Shown in pieces: positions 16,392 to 25,731 of a DNA stretch of 64,000 bases. The first letter of the stretch is position 1. Every line of letters begins with the position of its first letter. This DNA is from Actinomadura sp. K4S16 (GTDB lineage Bacteria > Actinomycetota > Actinomycetes > Streptosporangiales > Streptosporangiaceae): positions 372,001 through 436,000 of the forward strand of contig NZ_BDDE01000013.1 in assembly GCF_008327685.1 (NCBI RefSeq), written 5' to 3'. Under the pieces are notes generated by a model that saw only the letters and a program-made list of their open reading frames with translations, searched no databases and was not told the DNA's origin. Made by a program: the position numbers and the translations under genes.

Positions 16392-16558
16392 CGGGGCGCC
16401 TGATCCGCGCCCACCTCTCCTGCGGTCCGCGGAAGAACCTCCGCCGGGCCGCTTTTCGGTTCGTTCTTGAGAATCCTCCGCCCGGGCTCCCGCCGAGCCC
16501 GCGGTCCAGCATGACGGAGCACTTCCTCGACACGACCGTCCCGAAGGAAGGCTTCACC

Positions 16559-17974
16559 ATGCCCCGCGCCCCCCGAGGCTCCCGGCCTCGCCCCGCACGC
16601 CGTCCGGCGAACCGCCGGCGTCCCACCGCCGAGGCCGCGCCTCCGGCCCCGGCTCCCGAGTCGGCGCCCGGCACCGCTCCCGTGGAGTCGTTCGCCGAAA
16701 TGCCGATGCCGGCGCCGATCCAGAAGACGCTGGCCGGCCAGGGCGTGACCGCCCCGTTCCCGATCCAGGCCGCGGCCCTCCCGAACGCCCTCGCGGGCCG
16801 GGACGTCCTCGGCCGGGGACGCACCGGGTCCGGCAAGACGCTCGCGTTCGGGCTGGCGCTGCTCACCCGCACCGCCGGGCACCGCGCCCAGCCCCGCCGT
16901 CCCCTCGCCCTGGTCCTGGTCCCCACGCGGGAACTCGCGCAGCAGGTCACCGGCGCGCTCGAGCCGTACGCGGAGGCCGTGGGCCTGCGGATGACCACCG
17001 TCGTCGGCGGCCTCGGCATCACGCGCCAGGCGAACGCGCTCGCCCGCGGCGCGGACGTCCTCATCGCCACCCCCGGGCGGCTCGCCGACCTGATCGAGCG
17101 CGGCGACTGCCGGCTCAGCGACGTGCGCATCACGGTGCTGGACGAGGCCGACCAGATGACCGACCTGGGCTTCCTGCCGCAGGTCACCCGGCTCATGGAG
17201 CAGACCCCGCCGGACGGGCAGCGGATGCTGTTCTCCGCCACGCTCGACGGCGGCGTCGACCGGCTCGTCCGCCGGTTCCTCAGCGACCCGGTCACCCACT
17301 CGGTCGACCCCCCGGCCGGCGCGGTCACCGCCATGGAGCACCACCTGCTGCACGTCAGCGAGGACGACAAGCACGAGACGACCGTGCACATCGCGTCCCG
17401 CGAGAGCCGCGTCATCATGTTCGTCGGCAAGAAGCACGTCGCGGACCGCCTCGTCCGCAAGCTCACGGCCCGCGGGATCAGCGCCGCCGCGATGCACGGG
17501 GGCAAGTCGCAGTCGCAGCGCAACCGGGCGCTGGACGGCTTCCACCGGCAGGACGTCACCGTGCTGGTCGCGACCAACGTCGCCGCCCGCGGCATCCACA
17601 TCGACGAACTCGACCTCGTCGTCAACGTCGACCCGCCCGCCGACCACAAGGACTACCTCCACCGCGGCGGCCGCACCGCCCGCGCCGGAAAGGCGGGGAC
17701 CGTGGTCACGCTCGTCCTCCCCGACCAGCGCCGCGAGATGGACGACCTGATGGCCAAGGCCGGGATCACCCCGAACACCGCCCGGGTGCGCCCCGGCGAC
17801 GCCGACCTGGCGCGCATCACCGGCGCCCGCCCGCCGGCCCGCGCCGCCGCGGCCCCGCCCGCAGCCGCACCCCGGAAGCCGCGTCCCGCCGCCTCCGGCT
17901 CCCAGCGCGGGCGCGAGCACGCCCCCACCGGATCCCGCAGGCCGCGCCGCCGCCCGTCCTCCCTCAACACCTGA
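16559..17974 (+). CDS. DEAD-box RNA helicase (RhlE-like)
   Basis: This 471-aa protein has a basic, disordered N-terminus (1-45), a Q motif FPIQ (67-70), Walker A RTGSGKT (88-94), PTRELAQ, TPGRLADLI, DEAD within VLDEADQMTD, and motif III SAT. The second RecA domain has VATNVAARGIHI and HRGGRTARAG. A basic A/P/R-rich tail follows. It unwinds RNA, probably during cold or ribosome assembly. ATG 16559 is chosen over 16511 because GAAGGAAGG lies 7-8 nt upstream. The position right after the cold-shock gene supports a cold-adaptation role. Confidence 0.95.
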   Translation: MPRAPRGSRPRPARRPANRRRPTAEAAPPAPAPESAPGTAPVESFAEMPMPAPIQKTLAGQGVTAPFPIQAAALPNALAGRDVLGRGRTGSGKTLAFGLALLTRTAGHRAQPRRPLALVLVPTRELAQQVTGALEPYAEAVGLRMTTVVGGLGITRQANALARGADVLIATPGRLADLIERGDCRLSDVRITVLDEADQMTDLGFLPQVTRLMEQTPPDGQRMLFSATLDGGVDRLVRRFLSDPVTHSVDPPAGAVTAMEHHLLHVSEDDKHETTVHIASRESRVIMFVGKKHVADRLVRKLTARGISAAAMHGGKSQSQRNRALDGFHRQDVTVLVATNVAARGIHIDELDLVVNVDPPADHKDYLHRGGRTARAGKAGTVVTLVLPDQRREMDDLMAKAGITPNTARVRPGDADLARITGARPPARAAAAPPAAAPRKPRPAASGSQRGREHAPTGSRRPRRRPSSLNT

Positions 17975-18026
17975 CGCGGACACTCGCGCTTCGTTCGGCG
18001 ACCACCAGAGCCGTTCGTCCGTGAGA

Positions 18027-18053
18027 GCCCGCCGGGACCTGGTCCCGGCGGGC
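18027..18053. terminator. Bidirectional terminator hairpin
   Basis: GCCCGCCGGGACC and GGTCCCGGCGGGC are complementary around a single T, forming a compact stem between the convergent helicase and DUF6114 genes. Confidence 0.7.
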
Positions 18054-18074
18054 GCCACCGCCGGGACCAGGGGT

Positions 18075-18500
18075 TCACAGGGCGGGCGGACCCTGCTCGT
18101 CGGCGGGCCGGGGCCCGGGGGTCCAGGCGAACGCGAGGGAGCCGCCGGTGAGGGCGAGCAGCATGCCGATAAGGAAGCCGCCGAAGTTGGTGTAGAGGAA
18201 CGAGGCCAGGGCGGCGAGCGTGATGACGACGGCGAGCAGGGCGTGGTGGCGCGGCCGGCACCACAGCAGCAGGCCGGCGGCGGTGATGATGCCGCCGAGC
18301 AGGAACCCGGCCAGTCCCGCGGTGCCGGGCAGGGACAGCACGGTGTACAGGTCGGCGGGCAGCAGCAGGATGGCCGCGCCTCCGGCGGTGGCCAGCAGGC
18401 CGCCCCAGAACGGCCTCTCGCGGCGCCAGTCTCTCCAGCGCCGCCGGTGGACCCGCAGGCTTCTGTAGAGGCTGAGCGGGGTGGCGGTCTTCAGAAGCAC
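18075..18500 (-). CDS. DUF6114 family membrane protein
   Basis: This 141-aa protein has a basic cytosolic N-terminus with repeated RRR/WR motifs (HRRRWRDWRRERPFWGG). Four hydrophobic segments follow, including GGIITAAGLLLWCRPRHHAL and FLYTNFGGFLIGMLLALTGG, the typical pattern of DUF6114. The function is unknown. DUF6114 genes nearly always follow DUF6230 genes in actinomycetes; here the start overlaps the DUF6230 stop by 10 nt, which implies co-translation and possibly a membrane complex. Confidence 0.85.
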   Translation of the reverse strand: MLLKTATPLSLYRSLRVHRRRWRDWRRERPFWGGLLATAGGAAILLLPADLYTVLSLPGTAGLAGFLLGGIITAAGLLLWCRPRHHALLAVVITLAALASFLYTNFGGFLIGMLLALTGGSLAFAWTPGPRPADEQGPPAL

Positions 18501-19156
18501 TCCTTGACCTCCCGTCCCATGGTCATGGTGATCCCGGCGAGTTGCAGGCCGCTGGCGGTGACCCAGCGGACCTGTCCGTGGATGCGGAGCCTGAGGTCGG
18601 TGGCGGTGATGGGCAGGGTGCCGGGCGGCCCGGTCTGGACCGGGATGTCACCCAGCCCCCTGACCTTCGTGGTGCCGCCGCGGCCCAGAGCGATCGCGCC
18701 GCCGGCGACCTCGACATCGTCGATGGATTCCAGGGCCAGCTGGAGTTCGCTGAGCCGCAGCCGCTGACCAGGCTCGGTGGTGATGCGCATCGTCCGGGGC
18801 CCCAGGGGGCTGGAGACCTTGCCCGAGGCGCAGATGCCCTCGCCCCAGGTGTCGCGCAGCGCCACCGCGACCACGGTGCGCCGGTCGCCGTCGCGGGTCT
18901 GGAAGAACCTCGGGAAGGACCCGCCGGCGTTGGTGGACAGCCGCGCGATGCTCAGCTTGATGTCGGTCTTCCCGCGCAGCGCGGCCGATACCGGCAGAGC
19001 ACCCGTCAGCATCCCGACGGCCATCACGGCGGCCACGGCCAGAGCGGGCACCTGGATCGCGGCGAACCGCCGCCACCGGGTCCGGCCCGCGCCCCGGGCG
19101 GCACCGGGGTTGGACGAGGCATGACGGCGCCGCCACCGCAGGTCGATGAACCACAC
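18491..19156 (-). CDS. DUF6230 family extracytoplasmic protein
   Basis: This 221-aa protein has an N-terminal membrane anchor (AAIQVPALAVAAVMAVGMLTGALPVSA) after a basic stretch. A beta-rich domain follows with DIKLSIARLSTNAGGSFPRF, TWGEGICASGKVSSPLGPRT and repeated strand motifs. Two cysteines (GICAS and the penultimate EVKECF) could form a disulfide. It is the partner of DUF6114. A TTGACA element at 19186-19191 and a weak -10 near 19163-19168 place transcription start next to the GTG, so the mRNA may be leaderless. The exact start is uncertain. Confidence 0.82.
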   Translation of the reverse strand: MWFIDLRWRRRHASSNPGAARGAGRTRWRRFAAIQVPALAVAAVMAVGMLTGALPVSAALRGKTDIKLSIARLSTNAGGSFPRFFQTRDGDRRTVVAVALRDTWGEGICASGKVSSPLGPRTMRITTEPGQRLRLSELQLALESIDDVEVAGGAIALGRGGTTKVRGLGDIPVQTGPPGTLPITATDLRLRIHGQVRWVTASGLQLAGITMTMGREVKECF

Positions 19157-19394
19157 CCCGCCACCTTGGACAAATCAAGCTCGAATGTCAAGGCCACGAA
19201 CATGACTGACCAAGATGTCCGACTTTTGCGGCCGGTGTGTTCGAACGCTGGACATTCGGCTTGTAAGTGTCGTCGATGTGAACACTCCGCTCCGGGTCGA
19301 CTTCCAGAGCCGCATGCGCCTCCAGCTCCGCCGCGACGCCCTGGACACCGCGTACAAGCTGATAACCGACCGTCGACGTGGACCCGGACGTCCT

Positions 19395-20384
19395 CTACGC
19401 CGGGGCCTCCTCCACGCCCAGGTATCCGCCCGTGTAGTCGATCAACTCTTGGACATGCGCGGCGATGCGCCGGGGACATCCTTCGCGGTCGTCCGCCCGC
19501 GCGGCGTCCGGTGTCATCGCCCGAGCGAGGCGCGGGACGTCGCGGGTCCCGATCTTGGGGTGCGGCTCCGGGTGCGGGCACGGCCGGTCGAGCGCCGAGA
19601 GGTCGAACGTCCGGAGGCTTTCGCGGTAGAGGGCGACCACGCCGGGGCGGGCGGAGCCCCAGGCGCAGTGCTGGGCCTGGTGGCTCACCGCCAGCGCAAG
19701 CGACGCCCGTTCTCCGGGACGCGCCTCGCCGAGCAGCCGGCGTGCCGCCCACAGCGCCGCCGACTCGGCCGTGGGGTCGATGGTGCTGCCCTTCTGCCGC
19801 TCGATGTCGGTGATCAACGCGTCGAGGTCGGCCCTGCCGTCCCCCGTCAGCAAGCGCTCGTCCAGGTGCTCGGTGGCCGGGGCCTCGAAGCGCTCCGCCC
19901 GCACCTGCGTGAGGTCCTCCTCCGCCTCGGCGGCCAGGCCCGCAAGGAAACCAGGGCAGGCGTAGGCATCGACGTCCTCGTCGGGCGGCTCCCAGGCCGG
20001 GTCGTCGTCGGCAGACCACGCCTCCGGATCCCCGATGCGCACGACGACGTCGCCCGCCTCTTCGGGGTCGCCGCCGATCCGCGGATGCTCGTGCCGGCCG
20101 GGCGCCGCACAGCCCGCGGCCTCCAGCACCGTCCGGGCCCGTCCGGCCGCCTTGATCAGGTCGTCGACGAGCGCGGCATCGGTGACCTGCCACTTGACGT
20201 ACCAGCGGCTCGCCCAGAGCGCGACGGTCAGCGCCCGCCCGCGCCTGGACGCCGGGTCGCTCTCCACCTCGGCGGCGATCCAGCCGAGGAGCTCGAAGGG
20301 ATTCCCGTAGGGATAGCCATGGAGCATGCTCGCGAGCTCGCGGCCCAGGTCGGCGTAGTCGATCGCGTCCTCGTCGGTTTCCAT
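19395..20384 (-). CDS. Hypothetical protein, acidic, unknown function
   Basis: This 329-aa acidic soluble protein has no signal peptide or membrane segment and no domain I recognise. Helical segments such as FELLGWIAAEVESDPASRRG and LWASRWYVKWQVTDAAL occur, then an acidic middle (DDDPAWEPPDEDVDAYACPG) and a C-terminal RIAAHVQELIDYTGGYLGVE. The opposite strand also has a long open frame, but its R/G/P composition is that of an antisense shadow. The 238 nt between this stop and the DUF6230 start show no gene. Confidence 0.7.
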   Translation of the reverse strand: METDEDAIDYADLGRELASMLHGYPYGNPFELLGWIAAEVESDPASRRGRALTVALWASRWYVKWQVTDAALVDDLIKAAGRARTVLEAAGCAAPGRHEHPRIGGDPEEAGDVVVRIGDPEAWSADDDPAWEPPDEDVDAYACPGFLAGLAAEAEEDLTQVRAERFEAPATEHLDERLLTGDGRADLDALITDIERQKGSTIDPTAESAALWAARRLLGEARPGERASLALAVSHQAQHCAWGSARPGVVALYRESLRTFDLSALDRPCPHPEPHPKIGTRDVPRLARAMTPDAARADDREGCPRRIAAHVQELIDYTGGYLGVEEAPA

Positions 20385-20548
20385 TGATCAAGGAAACCAG
20401 TCCGAACCGGTACACCGCGTGCGGATACCGGCAGTGGCGCGGCCTTCCGCCCTGGGAGCCAGCGGGTTCGCCCGTACGGGGGAGGCTGCGGGCCGAGAGG
20501 TTCGCGATCTTGGAGCGACACCCGAGTCGTACTCACGAGGAGACCGCC

Positions 20549-21115
20549 GTGGCCCTGACGACCTTCCGCACGTTGACGGCCCTGGGGGCGGTGACGGTGA
20601 CCGCATGCCTGGCCGTGTCCGCTTCACCGGCTACGGCCACCACCCGGGAGGCGAGCGTGACCGGGGCGGGGCGCGTCTTCTACGCTCCGGCGCCCGACGA
20701 TGACGTCCGCTTCACCTTCGACGCGCACGCCGTCTCCGCCACGGGCGGGCGGACCCCTCGACCGGTCGATGCCCGGGGCACGGTCCGCGTCTACCACCGG
20801 GTGGCCGCCCAGGGCCTCGCCGTCTGGGCCGAAGGCGAGGTGAACTGCGTGATGACCAGCGGCCGGGCCGCGACGCTGACCGCCATTGTCACCAGGACCT
20901 CGCCCGAACTCGGCGGCTGGACGGGCAAGCACCTCGGCTTCACCGTCTTCGACGGCGGAGCCGACTCCGGGCGCAGCCACGACCAGATGGGCTCGACGGG
21001 CCCGGTTGACACCCTGCCCAAGTGCATGGCCAGCGATGACCCGTACGCCCCAGTCATGGCGCCCGCCCCGTTCTTCACGCTGCAAGCCGGCGACTACCGC
21101 GTCAAGCCCGCCTGA
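20549..21115 (+). CDS. Secreted hypothetical protein
   Basis: This 188-aa protein has a signal peptide (LTALGAVTVTACLAVSASPATA) and a beta-rich mature part: GRVFYAPAPDDDVRFTFDAH, GTVRVYHRVAAQG and GEVNCVMTSGRAATLTAIVT. One cysteine pair may form a disulfide (VNCVMT and PKCMAS). I know this pattern from small exported actinomycete proteins but no function is established. GTG 20549 is chosen because CGAGGAGA lies 6-8 nt upstream and the signal peptide starts immediately; the upstream open frame is not coding-like. Confidence 0.8.
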   Translation: MALTTFRTLTALGAVTVTACLAVSASPATATTREASVTGAGRVFYAPAPDDDVRFTFDAHAVSATGGRTPRPVDARGTVRVYHRVAAQGLAVWAEGEVNCVMTSGRAATLTAIVTRTSPELGGWTGKHLGFTVFDGGADSGRSHDQMGSTGPVDTLPKCMASDDPYAPVMAPAPFFTLQAGDYRVKPA

Positions 21116-21169
21116 CAGTCTCCATCTCCGGCGTCGCCCGCTTCGCGGCCAAAGCCCGGGCTTCAGGCA

Positions 21170-22270
21170 TCAGGAACGACGCCAGACGGTGCCGATCTGG
21201 GTGCCGGCCCACATCGTGGTGGTGTGCGGGACGCGGGTCATCGAGTACGCGGTCACGGTGACGGGCGGGGTGGCGCGGGTCCAGGACGCGCCGTCGAAAT
21301 GCAGCAGGTGGGCGGGGTCGCGCGGGCTGGACAGCCAGACGCCGCCCTGCCCGTCGGCGGCGATCGAACCGAGGAACCCGACCGCGGACATCAGCCCCAC
21401 CTCGCCGACCGGGTCGGACGGGCCGGGGATCGCGTGCACGGTGAACGCGGAGCCGTCCCAGTGGTGCAGGGTCGGCGGCGGGAACAGCGGGTTCTGTTCG
21501 AGAGCGTAGAACCAGACGTCGTCCGGAGCGACGTACTCGATCTGCAGGATCCAGTGGGGCCATTGCGAGTCCCACGGCATGCGCGTCCAGTCCGTGCCGT
21601 CGAAGTGCCACAGCGGGGTCGTCGTGGTCTGCGAATTCCCTATGCCACCGGCCCAGACGTCCGAGGCGCTTCCGGCGGCGATGGCGTTGAGCCCAGAGGA
21701 CTCGGGCAGGGTGAGCGTGTTCGTCCACTGTCCGTGCCGCCGGACCGACACCGTGGCGGCGTCCCCGCTGAATCCGGTCGCCCACAGTCCGCCGGTCCGG
21801 TCCAGGTCGATGGCCTGGAGTCGCTCGCCCGCGGGACCTGCAACCGTCGTCCAGTGGCGTCCGTTCCAGTGCAGCAGGTCGGTGCGCTCCTGAGCGTTCC
21901 GGCCCGCGGCGATGGCCCAGGCGCTCGCGGCGTGCCGGGCCCGGACGTCGTTGACGACGGCGAGCCCCTCGGGCAGCACGGCCCGCGTCCAGCCGCGCGG
22001 GGTCCCGTGCAGCATGACGGCGCGCGCGTCCGGCTGGAAGGCGTTCTCGGTGCCGCCGGCGAAGACGTGCCACCGGTCCGGTGCGGCGATGCCGAACAGC
22101 TGGCTCCGTCCAGCCGGCGGCGGGACGGGCACGTCGCCCCACTCCCCCGGCGGCGGAGCGGCATGCGCGGCCCTGCCCAGCGTCCCGGTGACAGCGGCCC
22201 CGAGCAGCGCGACGCCTCCCAGCGCGAAGGCGCGACGCGGCAGAAGGGGGTTCGTCTGGGGAAGATCCAC
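21170..22270 (-). CDS. Tat-exported beta-propeller-like protein
   Basis: This 366-aa protein begins with a twin-arginine leader (PRRAFALGGVALLGAAVTG). The body has repeated LLHWNGRHWTTV, LWHFDGTDWTRM, LHHWDGSAFTVH and LLHFDGASWTRA units spaced 45-70 residues apart, each paired with ADVWA/SDVWAGG-type motifs. This is a propeller-like repeat array that folds before export. No catalytic motif is visible. It probably acts as a cell-surface binding protein. Its promoter region carries two inverted repeats (22305-22376). The convergent neighbour is another exported protein. Confidence 0.85.
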   Translation of the reverse strand: MDLPQTNPLLPRRAFALGGVALLGAAVTGTLGRAAHAAPPPGEWGDVPVPPPAGRSQLFGIAAPDRWHVFAGGTENAFQPDARAVMLHGTPRGWTRAVLPEGLAVVNDVRARHAASAWAIAAGRNAQERTDLLHWNGRHWTTVAGPAGERLQAIDLDRTGGLWATGFSGDAATVSVRRHGQWTNTLTLPESSGLNAIAAGSASDVWAGGIGNSQTTTTPLWHFDGTDWTRMPWDSQWPHWILQIEYVAPDDVWFYALEQNPLFPPPTLHHWDGSAFTVHAIPGPSDPVGEVGLMSAVGFLGSIAADGQGGVWLSSPRDPAHLLHFDGASWTRATPPVTVTAYSMTRVPHTTTMWAGTQIGTVWRRS

Positions 22271-22304
22271 GGTGCCTCCTCGAGCGGCGGACGATTACGC
22301 CAGT

Positions 22305-22376
22305 ATTTGGTGGCACGATTTGTGGATCCACCGTCTGTCCTCTTACGGCCACCAAATCCCGCCAGTGTCAACTGGC
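22305..22376 (-). promoter_or_regulatory. Paired inverted repeats upstream of the Tat propeller gene
   Basis: ATTTGGTGG (22305-22313) and CCACCAAAT (22349-22357) form a wide 9-bp inverted repeat. Next to it GCCAGTGTCAACTGGC (22361-22376) is a compact inverted repeat that contains a TTGACA on the minus strand. Both are probable operator elements; the compact one would overlap a -35 box. Confidence 0.5.
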
Positions 22377-22388
22377 ACACCCGCTCGC

Positions 22389-23339
22389 TCAGACGGGCGG
22401 GGCTACTCGCTTGGCGTAAGAGGTGATGGGGGCGGTCTCCATGCGCTCGACCCCGTCAAGGGATCCGATCCGGTCACTCAGGTACGGGTAGAGGGCGTCC
22501 TCGTCACGGCAGACGGCGATGGCCAGGAGGTTGTGCGGACCTGTGGTGGCGCCGACGAAGGCCGCTTCGGAGTCGGCGGCCAGGGCCCGCGCGGTGGAGG
22601 CGAGCCGGGACGGCGCGACCGACAGCCAGATCAGGCACTGGGTCGGGAAGCCCAGTGCCACCGGGTCGACCTCGACATCGAAGCGGAGCATGCCCGAGCG
22701 GCGCAGCTCCTCCAGCCGCCGCCGGACCGCCGACTCCGACCAGCCGACGCGGCTCGCCAGACTCGGATAGGCCGCACGCCCGTCGGCGGCCAGGACGGGA
22801 AGCAGCCGGCGGTCGAGATCGTTCAGGGCGACCGGGCCGGTGGAGCCGCCCGGCGACGGCCGGAGCGCGGAGACCTGGTCGCCGGTGAGCGCCGACGTCC
22901 GGCCGAACCAGCGGCGCTCCATCAGGTGGCGCAGCAGCCGGTGCGCCTCCACGCCGAGGATGCGCGGGTGGCGGGTCAGCCCCGCGAGCGGGGCGGCGCG
23001 TCCGGCGGGAACGCGCAGGATGAAGACGATCTCGGTGCCGCTCGACAGCACGGTCACCCAGGCGGTGTCGGGACGGCGCGCCAGCTCCCCGGCGAGCGCG
23101 GCGGCGCCGGAGGGCAGCACACGGAGCCGGACGAGCCACTCGGCGCGGCCCGCCCCGCGGCTGTCCACGACGGCCGTGACCCGGGCGGCGCCGGAGGCGC
23201 GCAGCCGCGCGAAGCGGCGGGCGGCCGTCCGGTCGGACACGCCGAGGACCTCGGCGATCCTGCTGAACGGGGCGCGCCCGTCGAGGTGGAGCGCGTGCAG
23301 CAACTGCAGGTCGAGCTGCCCGAGCGTGACCGAATCCAC
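22389..23339 (-). CDS. Lrp/AsnC-family regulator with two DNA-binding modules
   Basis: This 316-aa protein is twice the usual Lrp length. The first HTH is LHALHLDGRAPFSRIAEVLG followed by VSDRTAARRFARLRASG. After a ligand-like domain the second HTH is LLPVLAADGRAAYPSLASRV followed by GWSESAVRRRLEELRRSG, ending in a RAM-like domain. Tandem-duplicated AsnC proteins of this kind are frequent in actinomycetes. GTG 23339 is chosen as it gives DSVTLGQLDLQLLHAL, the usual N-terminus. It is divergent from a glyoxalase/esterase operon with 85 nt between, which is its likely target. Confidence 0.9.
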   Translation of the reverse strand: MDSVTLGQLDLQLLHALHLDGRAPFSRIAEVLGVSDRTAARRFARLRASGAARVTAVVDSRGAGRAEWLVRLRVLPSGAAALAGELARRPDTAWVTVLSSGTEIVFILRVPAGRAAPLAGLTRHPRILGVEAHRLLRHLMERRWFGRTSALTGDQVSALRPSPGGSTGPVALNDLDRRLLPVLAADGRAAYPSLASRVGWSESAVRRRLEELRRSGMLRFDVEVDPVALGFPTQCLIWLSVAPSRLASTARALAADSEAAFVGATTGPHNLLAIAVCRDEDALYPYLSDRIGSLDGVERMETAPITSYAKRVAPPV

Positions 23340-23424
23340 CGGATGATGGTAGGCCGGTGTCGGATCACGGCGTTCCGGGCGCTCTCTGGTGACCTGGCGC
23401 AGTCGGGTGCCGCAGCATCGGCGC

Positions 23425-24300
23425 ATGACCCACGACATCCAAGGTTTCCACCACACGGGCATCGTCGTCCGCGATCTCGACGCGCTGGAGCGCACCTACG
23501 CCTCGCTCGGCTTCACCCTGAGCCCCCGGTCCCGGCACCTGCTGAACGAGCGTCCCGGGGAGCCGCCCGTCCCGGGTTGCACGGCCAACCGGTGCGCCCT
23601 CTTCGGCGGGGCCTACATCGAACTGCTGGGCATCGTGGACGACTCCGCACCCGACCCCTGGCACACCAGGGCGATGGTCGACCAGCACGAGGGGTTCCGG
23701 CTGCTCAACTTCGACACCGGCGACGCCGAGGCCGCGAACCGGCGGCTCACCGCCGCCGGTCTGCGCACTTCCGGCGTCCTGGACCTGGAGCGCGACGTCG
23801 ACACCGAGGACGGGATCCGCACCATGCGCGCCCGCGCCGTCCACCTCGACCCGCGCTCGACGCCCGAGGGCTACGTGGGGATCGCCCAGCACCTCACCCG
23901 CGAGTACGTGCACCAGCCGCGCTACCTGCGCCACCCCAACGGCGCGCGAGCCCTGGAGGCGGTGCTGATCGTGGTCGACGACGCCGAGTTCGACGCGGTC
24001 GTGTCCCGGTACGCCGCCGTAGTCCAGGCCTCGCCCGCGCGGCGGGGGCATCTGACGGTGGTGGAGATGCGAGACGGCCGCCTGGAGATCATCCGTTCCT
24101 CGGACGTGGAGCGGGCACTGCCCGGGGAGCCCGTCCCGGCCGCGTCCTATCCGGCCGCCATGACCGTCGCGGTCGACGACGTCGCCGCCGCGCGCACGCT
24201 CGTCGAGGACAACGGGACCGCGACCCGCACGGTCGACGGCGGGTTCTTCGTCTCCGCCCGTGACGCCGGCGGCGCCGGCCTGACCTTCGTCGCCCGATGA
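23425..24300 (+). CDS. VOC/glyoxalase-superfamily protein
   Basis: This 291-aa protein starts with FHHTGIVVRDLDALERTYAS and contains GAYIELLGIVDD and HEGFRLLNFDTGDAEAANRR, as in the Glyoxalase_3-like group. The second half has VLIVVDDAEFDAVVSRYAAV and MTVAVDDVAAARTLVEDNG, a second VOC module. Metal ligands are suggested by the His near the N-terminus and the Glu in AYIELLG. Dioxygenase, isomerase or resistance functions are all possible. Its stop overlaps the carboxylesterase start as ATGA, so the two act in one pathway, probably under the divergent AsnC regulator. Confidence 0.85.
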   Translation: MTHDIQGFHHTGIVVRDLDALERTYASLGFTLSPRSRHLLNERPGEPPVPGCTANRCALFGGAYIELLGIVDDSAPDPWHTRAMVDQHEGFRLLNFDTGDAEAANRRLTAAGLRTSGVLDLERDVDTEDGIRTMRARAVHLDPRSTPEGYVGIAQHLTREYVHQPRYLRHPNGARALEAVLIVVDDAEFDAVVSRYAAVVQASPARRGHLTVVEMRDGRLEIIRSSDVERALPGEPVPAASYPAAMTVAVDDVAAARTLVEDNGTATRTVDGGFFVSARDAGGAGLTFVAR

Positions 24301-25643
24301 TCGTCGAAACGGCCGCGGGCCGGGTGCGCGGCGTCCGCGAGGGGTCGCTCACCGCCTTCCGCGGCATTCCCTACGCCTGCGCCGACCGGTTCGCCGCGCC
24401 CGAGCCGGTGCGGCCCTGGCCCGGGGTACGGGACGCCTCGACGCCGGGTCCGGCAGCCCCGCAACCCCCGTCCCGCCTCGAACGGGTGATGGGCCGCTTC
24501 GAGATGCCCCAGTCGGAGGAGGAGTGCCTGACGCTGAACGTGTGGGCGCCGCCGGGCGATGCCCGCCCGGTCCTCGTCTTCCTGCACGGCGGCGGCTTCA
24601 CCAGCGGGTCGGGAGGGCTCGACTGGTACAGCGGTACCGAACTGGCCGCTCAGGGGGACCTGGTGGTCGTGACCCTCAACTACCGCCTGGGCGTGCTCGG
24701 CTTCCTGCGGTCGCCCGGGGTGAGCGACGGGAACCTGGGCCTGCTCGACCAGCTCGCCGCGCTCCACTGGGTGCGCGACAACATCGCCGCCTTCGGCGGT
24801 GATCCCGGCAACGTGACGGTGGCGGGCCAGTCGGCCGGCGCCCAGTCGATCCTGGCGCTGCTGTCCGGCGGCCGGGCCCGCGGACTGTTCCGGCGCGCGA
24901 TCCTGCAGAGCACGCCCGGCGGCATGCTCCCCGCTCCGCCGGACGAAGCCGAACGGACCGGTGCCCTGCTGCTGGACGAACTCGGCATCGACCCCGTATC
25001 CGCGGACCGGCTCGCCACCGTCCCCGTCGCCGACCTGCTGGCCGCCCAGGGCGCCGTCGCCCGCCGCACCGCCGTCCCGCTCAGTGCCGTACCGCCGTTC
25101 CAACTCGTCGCCGACGGCGACCTCGTGGCGGCCGACCCCGTGGCGGAGGTCGGCGAGCGCGCCGCCGACGGCGTGGCGCTCATGATGGGCACCACCCGTG
25201 ACGAGGCGGCGGCGTTCTACGCGCTCGACGACCGGGTGGCCGCGCTCGGCCCCGACGAACTCGCGCGCATCGCCGCCCGCTGGTTCGGGGACCCCGGCCG
25301 CGCGGCACCGGAGGGCCGGACGGCCGCCCGGGTCGCCATCGACCTCGCCACCGACCAGCTGTTCCGCGAACCGATGCTCCGCCTGGCACGCGCACTGACC
25401 GGCACCGGAGCCGCGCCATGGCTGTACCGCTTCGACTGGCACCCGCCGCACGGCCCCTACGGCGCGTGCCACTGCATCGAGCTGCCCTTCGTCCTCGGCA
25501 CCGCGGAGTCCTGGCGCGACGCGCCCATGCTCGACGGCGACCCGCCGGCCGGACTCGTCCGGAAGGTACGCCGCTCCTGGGCCGGCTTCGTCCACCAGGG
25601 CGACCCCGGCTGGCCCGCGGACACCACTCACCACTTCAGTTGA
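24297..25643 (+). CDS. Type-B carboxylesterase
   Basis: This 448-aa protein has the carboxylesterase/lipase family pattern: FRGIPYA near the N-terminus, EECLTLNVWAP, FLHGGGF (95-101, oxyanion hole), LNYRLGVLGFL, and the nucleophile GQSAG (Ser179). Late motifs FDWHPP and GACHCIELPFVLG carry the probable His. It is a little shorter than typical family members (about 500 aa). There is no signal peptide, so it is cytosolic. It is translationally coupled to the VOC gene. Confidence 0.92.
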   Translation: MIVETAAGRVRGVREGSLTAFRGIPYACADRFAAPEPVRPWPGVRDASTPGPAAPQPPSRLERVMGRFEMPQSEEECLTLNVWAPPGDARPVLVFLHGGGFTSGSGGLDWYSGTELAAQGDLVVVTLNYRLGVLGFLRSPGVSDGNLGLLDQLAALHWVRDNIAAFGGDPGNVTVAGQSAGAQSILALLSGGRARGLFRRAILQSTPGGMLPAPPDEAERTGALLLDELGIDPVSADRLATVPVADLLAAQGAVARRTAVPLSAVPPFQLVADGDLVAADPVAEVGERAADGVALMMGTTRDEAAAFYALDDRVAALGPDELARIAARWFGDPGRAAPEGRTAARVAIDLATDQLFREPMLRLARALTGTGAAPWLYRFDWHPPHGPYGACHCIELPFVLGTAESWRDAPMLDGDPPAGLVRKVRRSWAGFVHQGDPGWPADTTHHFS

Positions 25644-25731
25644 CGACCGCGTGTTCTCGGGCGAACGGCTGCGCCCACCGAGCGAGTCGAGTGCCGTATC
25701 CGGTCATGTCCGGTGGCGGTAGGTTTCGATC

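Noticed and set aside
19157..19394. Possible gene remnant between DUF6230 and the 329-aa protein
   Set aside because: A 60-codon frame exists, but I saw no transposase or other family motif and no terminal repeats.
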